From: Caldifarciminota bacterium
GTDB taxonomy: Bacteria; Hydrothermota; Tepidihabitantia; B3-TA06
Direction: 5' to 3'
Assembly (NCBI GenBank): GCA_014729665.1
Contig: WJJO01000177.1
Coordinates: 1-8,638 of the forward strand
Length of the DNA: 8,638 nt
Part shown: piece after piece, positions 1 to 5,126 of the stretch
Layout: every line of letters begins with the position of its first letter
Position numbering within the stretch: position 1 is the first letter of the stretch
Position numbers and translations under genes: made by a program
Notes under the pieces: generated by a model
The model's input: only the letters and a program-made list of their open reading frames with translations
Database searches by the model: none
Told to the model about the DNA's origin: nothing

Positions 1-446
1 ACCTTACAGCACGCAATCAGAACCGGTATCTTTGCCTTTGCCTGAACCCCTGCCGCGGTCCCGCCCAGGATGACGTCACCCAGGCTTCGCTGGGAGTGTG
101 AACCTATGACTATGAGGTCGGCTTTGGCGTCTTTGGCCGCTCTCAGGATTCCATTAACGACCATCCCGGTTTTCATAACATAGTCGACCTTAATCCCGGC
201 CTTCTCTATCTTCTTTGCGTACTTGTGTAGTTTTTCGGCAATCATCTTCTTGATAACCTTCTGTTCGTATTTCTGGACCTCGGGCGAAGGTAGAAAAACC
301 CCGTGCCATTTCATGATATCCGATGGATGGTAAACCGTCACAACGGTTATTCGGGCCTTCGTACCCTTAACCAGATTTATTGCAACGTCTCGTGCAGTTT
401 CCGACTTATCAGAAAAATCGGTGGCGAGTAAAATCTTCTTGTACAA
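1..446 (-). CDS. Universal stress protein (Usp) family, 3' end cut by window edge
   Basis: The visible 148 residues begin MYKKILLATDFSDKS, the usual first beta strand and acidic (D10) nucleotide-site position of the Usp fold. They end with LIVIGSHSQRSLGDVILGG (112-129) followed by IPVLIA, the usual C-terminal half. Family proteins are about 140-160 residues, so only a few residues plus the stop lie beyond the left edge. The start is TTG at 446, with AGGAGG at 451-456; it gives the family's normal N terminus and no other start does. Usp proteins are cytoplasmic, often ATP-binding, and accumulate under stress. The classic ATP motif G-x2-G-x9-G-(S/T) is altered here: the second Gly is Ser118 and the Ser/Thr after the third Gly is Gly129, so ATP binding is uncertain. 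The gene is divergent from the CreD-like gene and has its own promoter. Confidence 0.9.
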   Translation of the reverse strand, partial: MYKKILLATDFSDKSETARDVAINLVKGTKARITVVTVYHPSDIMKWHGVFLPSPEVQKYEQKVIKKMIAEKLHKYAKKIEKAGIKVDYVMKTGMVVNGILRAAKDAKADLIVIGSHSQRSLGDVILGGTAAGVQAKAKIPVLIACCK

Positions 447-467
447 CTTTCCTCCTGGCTTTTTTCT

Positions 468-495
468 ATGATAACGGAATTTGCCGCGATTTCAA
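468..495 (-). promoter_or_regulatory. Sigma70-type promoter of the universal stress gene
   Basis: Reading the minus strand, TTGAAA (490-495) is followed after exactly 16 bases by TATCAT (468-473), each matching 5 of 6 consensus bases. The expected transcription start is about 461, only some 15 bases before the TTG start and just upstream of the AGGAGG ribosome site. No comparably good plus-strand promoter for the divergent gene was found in 447-595. Confidence 0.65.
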
Positions 496-595
496 GTAAA
501 TATCCGGGATTGTGATAAGGACGTTACAGACCGGGATGCGAACCTTTTTAGGTATTTGCACGTCTGGTTTAAGGACATCAAGATAAGGAGGATCC

Positions 596-1864
596 ATGGC
601 AGACATGTCCAAATCCCTCAAGCCACCGCAGAGTTCGTCTTCAAAAGCGTTGCGATACGTAATAGTAGCGATAATCTACGTCGTGTTCACACTGGCGGCA
701 GTCGTCCTGGGCTGCAGGGTTCAGGTGAAGAACACCTCGGTACTCGAAAGCAACCGTGCAGACGTATACGATCACTGGGGCTCTGCAATAGCGCAGTACG
801 CCCCTACCATCTCGTTCCTTTTCGAACCGGCCCGTTACAACAGCAAGGGCGAGTTGGTTACAGACGCAGTGATGGAGTACGAAACGCCCGAATCAAATAT
901 CGACGTCGAGATTATCTCATCGCCCAGAACGTCCGGGAAGATGAGATTCCCCGGCTACCAGGTTTCATTCAACGCAACCTACGTCTTCTCCAATCCGTTC
1001 GACGCGGCGCTGCCCGCACATTTCAACATGATGCTGCCCCAGGATACCGAACTCGAAAGCCTCGACAGCCTCGAGATAACCGTTGACGGAGAGATCTATA
1101 ACGAAGATCACAACTACGCCAACGGTATCGACTGGGAAAAGAATATGGCGCCCGGAGAAACCCACACTATTACCGTTACCTATAACAGCCGGGGTACTGG
1201 AAACTGGGAATACGTACTCAGTAACTACCGCGATCTTATCCCCTTGTTCAAACTCCACCTTACTACAGATTTCGTAAACATCGATTATCCTGAAGGAACC
1301 ATGGCTGCAGATACGATGGTTATTGACAAGGATGAGGGTACGGCTGACCTCACCTGGACCCTCAAGAACTCGATTACCGGTCAGAATATCGGCGTGGTCA
1401 TCCCCGAACCCGTGGACGTGGGCAAGGCAACCGCCAACATCATGTACTTCGTTCCGCTGGGTCTCATCTTCTTCCTGGGGATTATCCTGCTTCTGACCTC
1501 TATAAAGGGAACTCCGCTTCATCCCATGCACTACCTGTTCCTGACAGGCGGCTTCTTCGTATTCCACGTTCTGATGAGCTACCTTCCTACGTTGATGCAG
1601 GAGATGGCCTCAGGCGTCCTTTGGGCATTTCTCATCTCGTTCGCAGCCTCGGCGTTGATGACCCTCATATACTCAACGCTGATACGGAAGGGGAAGGTCG
1701 TCATCTGGTCGACCGCTCTTGGTATAGCCCTTTTCCAGGTAGGCTTCAGCCTTGCGCAGTTCGTACCCAAGTTCAGGGGTCTAATACTAGCACTCATTAT
1801 AATCGCGGGGCTCGGCATCGCCATGGGGTTCACCGCCCGGGTTGACTGGAAGGGAAAACTATAA
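596..1864 (+). CDS. CreD-like inner-membrane protein, 422 aa
   Basis: The protein has a short cytoplasmic N terminus, a first membrane helix at about 20-40, a large extracytoplasmic region at about 41-280 rich in beta-type sequence, and then four or five membrane helices between about 283 and 413. Two stretches recall the CreD family of inner-membrane proteins: KGTPLHPMHYLFLTGGFFVF at 304-323, where CreD has a conserved H-P-x-x-Y-L segment, and an end in ARVDW, like the RRxDW end of CreD. CreD's biochemical function is unclear; in enterobacteria it belongs to the CreBC regulon and affects envelope integrity and colicin or beta-lactam responses. The start is ATG 596, preceded by AAGGAGGA four bases upstream. 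No creB/creC-like genes adjoin it. VVLGC at 36-40 resembles a lipobox, but the following helices make an ordinary membrane anchor more likely. The CreD call is a family resemblance, not proven orthology. Confidence 0.6.
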   Translation: MADMSKSLKPPQSSSSKALRYVIVAIIYVVFTLAAVVLGCRVQVKNTSVLESNRADVYDHWGSAIAQYAPTISFLFEPARYNSKGELVTDAVMEYETPESNIDVEIISSPRTSGKMRFPGYQVSFNATYVFSNPFDAALPAHFNMMLPQDTELESLDSLEITVDGEIYNEDHNYANGIDWEKNMAPGETHTITVTYNSRGTGNWEYVLSNYRDLIPLFKLHLTTDFVNIDYPEGTMAADTMVIDKDEGTADLTWTLKNSITGQNIGVVIPEPVDVGKATANIMYFVPLGLIFFLGIILLLTSIKGTPLHPMHYLFLTGGFFVFHVLMSYLPTLMQEMASGVLWAFLISFAASALMTLIYSTLIRKGKVVIWSTALGIALFQVGFSLAQFVPKFRGLILALIIIAGLGIAMGFTARVDWKGKL

Positions 1865-1930
1865 ATACCCCACAAAGTTGCCCTGCAACCCAACGATCTC
1901 ACTGCGCGTATCTATGGACAAAAAACACTA

Positions 1931-1960
1931 AGGGAAGACCGACTGTACTCGGTCTTCCCT
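1931..1960. terminator. Perfect 12-bp hairpin, probable bidirectional terminator
   Basis: AGGGAAGACCGA (1931-1942) pairs perfectly with TCGGTCTTCCCT (1949-1960) around the six-base loop CTGTAC. It lies 67 bases after the stop of the CreD-like gene. On the plus strand it is followed only by GTTTC, so the U-tract is weak. On the minus strand a run of six T follows within about six bases (A-tract at 1920-1925), so it may work better for transcripts arriving from the convergent HNH gene. Confidence 0.6.
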
Positions 1961-2111
1961 GTTTCATCCGGAAATAAATCTCCGCTTCCGCCTGTGCCCC
2001 ACGTAATGACTTAGGAAACAAGGATCAATTCTCACAACTTCCCGTCAATGACTTTTTAGATGGACTTAATCACCATCATCAAACGCAAGTCAAAGCTCTT
2101 TTCCCATTCCT
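1961..2111. other. Intergenic stretch between convergent genes, nothing recognised
   Basis: The region lies between the hairpin and the stop codon of the HNH gene. No open frame with family resemblance, no RNA gene and no convincing stem followed by a T-tract is visible. A weak pairing between GACTT- and AAGTC-type segments around 2060-2095 is too imperfect to call. Confidence 0.4.
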
Positions 2112-2816
2112 CTAGGGTTTATTACTTTCGATCTCCCAGAGGGTTTCTCTATACTCGGCGACGGGTTTTATAACAAGGTGGTCAGGATTAATACAGGTGC
2201 GATTCCCGCATCTGCGCAACACCCTTGCGCGCATAGTGGATATGTCAAAATCCTTGAGGTGGGGTGCATCAGAAAAGTGCGCCATCCAGCGGTGTACTGA
2301 GGTTCGACGGCGTTTAACTGTAAACATCCCGTATCCATAGGGATTTATTGATCCTTGCCATTCCCAGCATCCGGTTACCGGATCTTCCCTGCATCTTGCA
2401 ACCAGTTTATTATATATTCGTTTCCGATATGCTTCATCCGGATCGTATCCTGATGGAAGGTTCCTGGTTCGTCGTCCTGTCACTATCCTTAAGACTGTCG
2501 CGCCCGCTATCCCCACCTGAGAAGCAATCGCTGATACCGTAAAACCGTCATTTACCCAAAGTTTAATCACCTTCTTTATCCTGGACGGTGATAACCTGCC
2601 CATATTCGGTTTCCGTATAGGCCCGCCCGCATCCTTGTGTGTATTACCAAGAACACAATGGTTAACGGTCTTTACAGCTACACCGTATTCATCGGCAAGG
2701 GAGGTCTGAGTTTCTCCATTGTAAACCCTCTTTCGTATATCCCTTGCGGCACCGGCTGAAAGCTTGGGAAAACCGTCATGCCCTGTTACTTCGTATTTTG
2801 CATCCAACTTATCCAT
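2112..2816 (-). CDS. HNH endonuclease-like protein with two N-terminal helix-turn-helix regions
   Basis: The 234-residue protein has two HTH-like regions. The first is at about 20-60, with SLADEYGVAVKTVNH, typical of a sequence-sensing HTH. The second is at about 75-116, with SAIASQVGIAGATVLRI. A C-terminal HNH domain of the phage/homing type follows at about 138-216: GCWEWQGSINPYGYGMF (149-165), VHRW (174-177) and CGNRTCINPDHL (203-214). Such free-standing nucleases usually nick or cut DNA and are carried by phages and mobile elements. In relatives the Cys-Asn-Cys segment is preceded by H-x-C, with the His thought to be part of the active site. Here residue 201 is Arg (codon CGC), so the enzyme may be inactive or act as a DNA-binding protein. 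The gene has a strong promoter but no clear Shine-Dalgarno, and no intron or other phage gene is adjacent. The start ATG 2816 is the only one available, because TAA lies in frame eight codons upstream. Confidence 0.75.
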   Translation of the reverse strand: MDKLDAKYEVTGHDGFPKLSAGAARDIRKRVYNGETQTSLADEYGVAVKTVNHCVLGNTHKDAGGPIRKPNMGRLSPSRIKKVIKLWVNDGFTVSAIASQVGIAGATVLRIVTGRRTRNLPSGYDPDEAYRKRIYNKLVARCREDPVTGCWEWQGSINPYGYGMFTVKRRRTSVHRWMAHFSDAPHLKDFDISTMRARVLRRCGNRTCINPDHLVIKPVAEYRETLWEIESNKP

Positions 2817-2826
2817 AATAATCCAT
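2809..2826 (-). other. Five-codon mini-ORF overlapping the HNH start
   Basis: ATG at 2826 begins a frame reading M-D-Y-Y-G-stop whose end overlaps the HNH start codon in another frame. The HNH ATG has no purine-rich ribosome site directly upstream, so translation could in principle reach it by coupling. It is very short and may be chance. Confidence 0.2.
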
Positions 2827-2945
2827 AGTTTGTTAAGTTACCTGTTCACTTACGACGTGAAATCGATCTATTTCCCTGCGCCTATTTTTGGACTTTGATG
2901 AATCCCAATTGTACTACTGGGACCATACTTACCCTTCATAAAAGA

Positions 2946-2973
2946 ATGATACACCGGATTATGATGTTGTCAA
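2946..2973 (-). promoter_or_regulatory. Strong sigma70-type promoter upstream of the HNH gene
   Basis: On the minus strand, a perfect TTGACA (2968-2973) is followed after 16 bases by TATCAT (2946-2951; 5 of 6). Transcription would start near 2939, leaving a leader of about 120 bases before the HNH start. No clear riboswitch or attenuator structure was recognised in the leader. Confidence 0.65.
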
Positions 2974-3011
2974 GTCTTCAAACATCCCAGGTTAGTAGCC
3001 ATCGGCAGGCA

Positions 3012-3379
3012 TCATCTCTGCGGTAATAACCCGAAACAGGAAAGGAACTCCGGTTTTTCTTCGGAAAAATCAGCCGCCTTGCGGTACAAACCTTCATCCA
3101 GCAGTTCGTGGTCGTAACAGCGTCCCCCGTCACCTGTCTCCATGATTTCGCATACCTCTGGATCGACGATGTTAAGGAAGGTATCCACTAGACGGTCATC
3201 ATTATTGTGCCTGAGCGATTTGAAAGGTGGTAAACAGTATTCCTCGAACCGCCGTCAATACCGCAAACCATAAAGAAATAGCAGTTGACGTTGGAATCCA
3301 CGTCCGTACATACTTGGTAGATACTATCGCGCCTGACGAATGTGTCAAGTAAAATAATCCTCGGCTGCCCCTTCCCCAA
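3012..3379 (-). pseudogene. Frameshifted remnant of an unrecognised protein gene
   Basis: Two adjacent minus-strand frames both look protein-coding and join naturally. The upstream frame (open from within the lipoprotein 3' end, with a possible TTG at 3379) gives GQPRIILLDTFVRRDS, then VNCYFFMVCGIDGG. After that it degenerates and stops at 3188. The other frame, open from 3254 to TGA at 3012-3014, gives FEEYCLPPFKS, then LVDTFLNIVDPEVCEIM and ends ADFSEEKPEFLSCFGLLPQR. Restoring one base near 3250 (GGTTCGAG to GGTTTCGAG) reads IDGG-FEEYCLPPF without a break. The composite is about 120 residues, rich in Cys and acidic residues, with no membrane helix and no family I recognise. No good start codon with a ribosome site was found, so the 5' end may also be lost or may overlap the lipoprotein gene. 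A sequencing error is an alternative. It lies just downstream of, and is probably co-transcribed with, the lipoprotein gene. Confidence 0.5.
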
Positions 3380-3393
3380 TCCTTTGGATACTA

Positions 3394-4086
3394 TTACCAG
3401 TTCTTCTCGGTAAGCTCCGATGTCCCGGTTATGTGGGCATCATAGGTTTGAGTAAAAATGGTTATACTCGTAATGAAATCGGTATCCATCTTTACCCGAC
3501 CGACGTTCTCAGCCCGCCATTCGGTAAGTGCTGAATCTATAGTTTCACCGCCGTAATCTATGTCTACCCTTATTACAAAGGTATTGAACGTCCCGGCAGT
3601 TACGGTAACACTTTCCGTACCTACTACTTTGAAGTGAGAGGGAAGATTCGAAAGTGTCAATCCTTCAACGTTAACCGGGATACTGAGTTGTCCGTCCCAT
3701 TCCATATTGACTGCAAGATTATTAGGTTCAACCATACTAGGTTCTTCTGCGTCTTTTGTCAGATATATCGAAACCGAATCTTCTGTAACGTGATAGTATT
3801 CGATTACTGGAAGTGTGTCAACACCTTCAGCATAGGTTGTGTGAGTTACCGGCCAGACCTGTTTGCCGTCGTCACGGGTTTCTAAGGAATCTACCGAGTA
3901 CTCGGTGGTAGACGTGCTGGAACCGTTAGTAAAACCTGAGATATCCCACTCGTACGATTCCGCGGTTTTCCATTCGTTTCCCGCGGCCAGCGGACGATAC
4001 TTGGCGGTTATCGACTCTTCGTCCTCTGAACAGGAGCAAAAGAGTAAGGCAATACCTGCAGTTATTATGAGGACCTTCTTTATCAT
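3394..4086 (-). CDS. Secreted lipoprotein of unknown function
   Basis: The 230-residue product starts with a lipoprotein signal peptide: MIKK, a hydrophobic stretch, then LLFCSC, with Cys19 the likely lipidated residue (Ser at -1). The mature protein begins C-S-E-D-E-E. The rest is a beta-rich domain with short signatures seen in many bacterial exported proteins of unknown role: YRPLAAGNEWK (30-40), then ESVTVTAGTFNTFVI (158-172), which resembles the common V-P-A-G-T-F motif, and EWRAENVGRVK (189-199), which resembles W-x-x-x-G-V-G-x-V-K. I infer an envelope-anchored protein, perhaps a binding or sensing domain, but no specific function can be given. The start ATG 4086 has AAGGAGG at 4093-4099. 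A promoter lies 42 bases upstream. The frameshifted remnant follows within a few bases of the stop. Confidence 0.75.
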   Translation of the reverse strand: MIKKVLIITAGIALLFCSCSEDEESITAKYRPLAAGNEWKTAESYEWDISGFTNGSSTSTTEYSVDSLETRDDGKQVWPVTHTTYAEGVDTLPVIEYYHVTEDSVSIYLTKDAEEPSMVEPNNLAVNMEWDGQLSIPVNVEGLTLSNLPSHFKVVGTESVTVTAGTFNTFVIRVDIDYGGETIDSALTEWRAENVGRVKMDTDFITSITIFTQTYDAHITGTSELTEKNW

Positions 4087-4127
4087 CTCGAACCTCCTTG
4101 GGGTTTAACTTTCCTTCCCATGAGTAA

Positions 4128-4155
4128 AGAATAGGGAAGTTAAGATGATTGTCAA
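4128..4155 (-). promoter_or_regulatory. Promoter of the lipoprotein gene
   Basis: On the minus strand, a perfect TTGACA (4150-4155) is followed after 16 bases by TATTCT (4128-4133; 4 of 6). Transcription would start near 4121, giving a leader of about 35 bases with an AAGGAGG ribosome site. It lies just downstream of the tRNA gene on the same strand, so some read-through from the tRNA promoter is possible. Confidence 0.55.
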
Positions 4156-4185
4156 GTGGACAAAAAACGGAATTTGAGGAATAAA

Positions 4186-4267
4186 TGCCGGGGGCGGGAC
4201 TTGAACCCGCACGGAGTTACCCATACGCCCCTCAAACGTACGTGTCTGCCAATTCCACCACCCCGGC
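4186..4267 (-). tRNA. tRNA-Leu, anticodon GAG
   Basis: The minus strand gives an 82-base class II tRNA. The seven-base acceptor stem GCCGGGG pairs with CCCCGGC plus discriminator A. The D arm contains TTGGCAGA. The anticodon stem TACGT/GCGTA closes the loop TTGAGGG, with anticodon GAG and G37. The long variable arm is TGGGTAACTCCGT, and the T arm GCGGG-TTCAAGT-CCCGC is canonical. It reads CUC and CUU leucine codons. The 3' CCA is not encoded (TTTAT follows the discriminator). The promoter lies 10 bases upstream of the mature 5' end. Confidence 0.96.
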
Positions 4268-4277
4268 GGAAGGTCTA

Positions 4278-4305
4278 ACTATATCGAATTGATGCTGGAA
4301 GTCAA
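4278..4305 (-). promoter_or_regulatory. Promoter of tRNA-Leu
   Basis: On the minus strand, TTGACT (4300-4305; 5 of 6) is followed after 16 bases by TATAGT (4278-4283; 5 of 6). The start would be near 4271, leaving only a few bases of 5' leader before the mature tRNA. It faces away from the rpmH promoter and shares extra sequence with it (TTGACTTC and CAATTCG). Confidence 0.7.
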
Positions 4306-4379
4306 GCCTGGCTGTGTGGAGGGTGATTTCTGAAGTAATCAAAAAAAATAGGAAAAACCACCGAAGTAACCCCAAATCA

Positions 4380-4407
4380 TTGACTTCGATGCAATTCGGG
4401 TTATAAT
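4380..4407 (+). promoter_or_regulatory. Promoter of the rpmH-mnmE operon
   Basis: TTGACT (4380-4385; 5 of 6) is followed after 16 bases by a perfect TATAAT (4402-4407). Transcription would start near 4414, about 28 bases before the rpmH ATG. A-rich tracts at about 4340-4357 could act as an upstream activating element, as at many ribosomal promoters; this is inference. No further clear promoter was noticed inside the operon. Confidence 0.75.
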
Positions 4408-4441
4408 TATCGGCTATAGTCAACGGAAAGGAGTATTGCAG

Positions 4442-4579
4442 ATGCCGAAAAGGACCTACCAACCTAGCAATATCAAACGCAAGCGCGCTCATGGTTTCCG
4501 CAAACGCATGAAAACCTCAAGAGGTCGTGCGATCCTCAAACGCAGACGCGCCAGGGGCCGAAAACGTCTCTCGGCGTGA
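4442..4579 (+). CDS. rpmH: Large ribosomal subunit protein bL34
   Basis: This 45-residue, strongly basic protein begins MPKRTYQPSNIKRKRAHGFR and continues RKRMKTSRGRAILKRRRARG, the nearly invariant bL34 pattern at its usual length. bL34 binds 23S rRNA in the large ribosomal subunit. The ATG is preceded by AAAGGAG at 4427-4433, eight bases upstream. It is the first gene of the operon, directly followed and overlapped by rnpA, as in most bacteria. Confidence 0.98.
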   Translation: MPKRTYQPSNIKRKRAHGFRKRMKTSRGRAILKRRRARGRKRLSA

Positions 4580-4922
4580 GGTTAAATGCAGAAACCGGAA
4601 AACGCTCTCAAGGGGTGAAATCCTGAGAGGAAGAACCCGCATAAGGGAAGTGCTCTCGGTAAAACCGGTACGCGGTAAGGTTACAGCGGTGCACTTCAGG
4701 CCGGCTCCCCAAAGCAAGGCGGGGTTCTTCGTACCTAAAAGGCTGGGGAACGCTGTTGAGAGGAATCTGGCTAAACGCCGCATGCGGGAGATTTACAGAC
4801 AGATGAAGGATAACTTCCCACAAGGCGAGATTATCTTCCGGGTTAAGAAAAAGGCAGAATGGAATGAGCTTTGTAAAGATTTTGGAAGTTGTGCTAAAAG
4901 GCTTACACGACGCTGTGACTGA
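4527..4922 (+). CDS. rnpA: Ribonuclease P protein component
   Basis: RnpA is the protein subunit of RNase P and helps the catalytic RNA remove 5' leaders from pre-tRNAs. The frame shows the family core: TLSRGEILRGRTRIREVL, KAGFFVPKRLGNAVERN (64-80) and LAKRRMREIYRQ (81-92), with the basic RNxxKRxxRE helix at 79-88. The third position of the usual RNR motif is Leu81. The only standard in-frame start is GTG 4527, inside rpmH (53-base overlap), because an in-frame stop lies at 4509. This gives 131 residues, with about 20 residues before the conserved core. ATG 4586, just after rpmH and behind a GAGGTT sequence, is out of frame, so a one-base error or indel near 4590-4600 is possible. The 3' end overlaps yidD by 59 bases when yidD starts at 4864. 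Confidence 0.9.
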   Translation: MRSSNADAPGAENVSRREVKCRNRKTLSRGEILRGRTRIREVLSVKPVRGKVTAVHFRPAPQSKAGFFVPKRLGNAVERNLAKRRMREIYRQMKDNFPQGEIIFRVKKKAEWNELCKDFGSCAKRLTRRCD

Positions 4923-5121
4923 GTTATTAGTCGGCATCATAAAGGCCTACCAGCTTTTGTTTGCCGGTGTGCCTTCAAATTGCAGGTTCGAGCCTACGTG
5001 TTCGACCTATGCCATCCAGGCTATACGCAAACACGGTGTGTTCAAAGGAACCGGTTTGGCCGTTTGGCGAGTATTAAGATGTAACCCCTGGAATCCAGGC
5101 GGATACGATCCTGTGAGGTAG
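4864..5121 (+). CDS. yidD: Membrane protein insertion efficiency factor YidD
   Basis: The protein contains the YidD hallmark CRFEPTCSTYAIQAIRKHG (39-57), then W and RCNPWNPGGYDPV near the end (72-84). YidD is a small membrane-associated protein encoded between rnpA and yidC in many bacteria, and it assists YidC-dependent insertion. Two starts are possible. ATG 4864 gives 85 residues with an extra N terminus of 17 residues. GTG 4915 gives a start (TELLVGIIKAYQ) closer to that of typical relatives, but its ribosome site is 13 bases away. ATG 4864 has AAGG about nine bases upstream and is listed here. The gene overlaps the end of rnpA and ends five bases before yidC. Confidence 0.93.
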   Translation: MSFVKILEVVLKGLHDAVTELLVGIIKAYQLLFAGVPSNCRFEPTCSTYAIQAIRKHGVFKGTGLAVWRVLRCNPWNPGGYDPVR

Positions 5122-5126
5122 ATTGT

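Noticed and set aside
588..600. GGATCCATGG resembling cloning sites (BamHI/NcoI)
   Set aside because: It is explained by the AAGGAGGA ribosome site and start codon of the natural gene; no vector sequence is seen around it.
481..1086. 201-residue plus-strand open frame overlapping the CreD-like gene
   Set aside because: Arg-rich, low-complexity translation with no family resemblance; it is the shadow of the membrane-protein gene, which has a perfect ribosome site and clear helices.
965..1567. 200-residue minus-strand open frame inside the CreD-like gene
   Set aside because: Antisense shadow; no signal, domain or ribosome site of its own.
1877..1889. Small GTTGC/GCAAC hairpin after the CreD-like gene
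   Set aside because: Only five base pairs, three-base loop and no T-tract; the 12-bp hairpin downstream is the better terminator.
2060..2100. Weak inverted GACTT/AAGTC segments downstream of the HNH gene
   Set aside because: Pairing is imperfect with a long loop and no T-tract; it is not convincing as a terminator or element end.
1865..4160. Mobile element or CRISPR array around the HNH gene
   Set aside because: No transposase, terminal inverted repeats, target-site duplication or spaced direct repeats were found in this stretch.
4268..4441. Possible replication origin next to rpmH
   Set aside because: In many bacteria oriC and dnaA lie near rpmH, but I see no cluster of TTATCCACA-type boxes here, only isolated partial matches such as TTGTCCACT near 4160, and no dnaA.
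4608..4940. Minus-strand open frames across rnpA and yidD
   Set aside because: They lie opposite conserved RnpA and YidD sequence and show no recognisable protein features.
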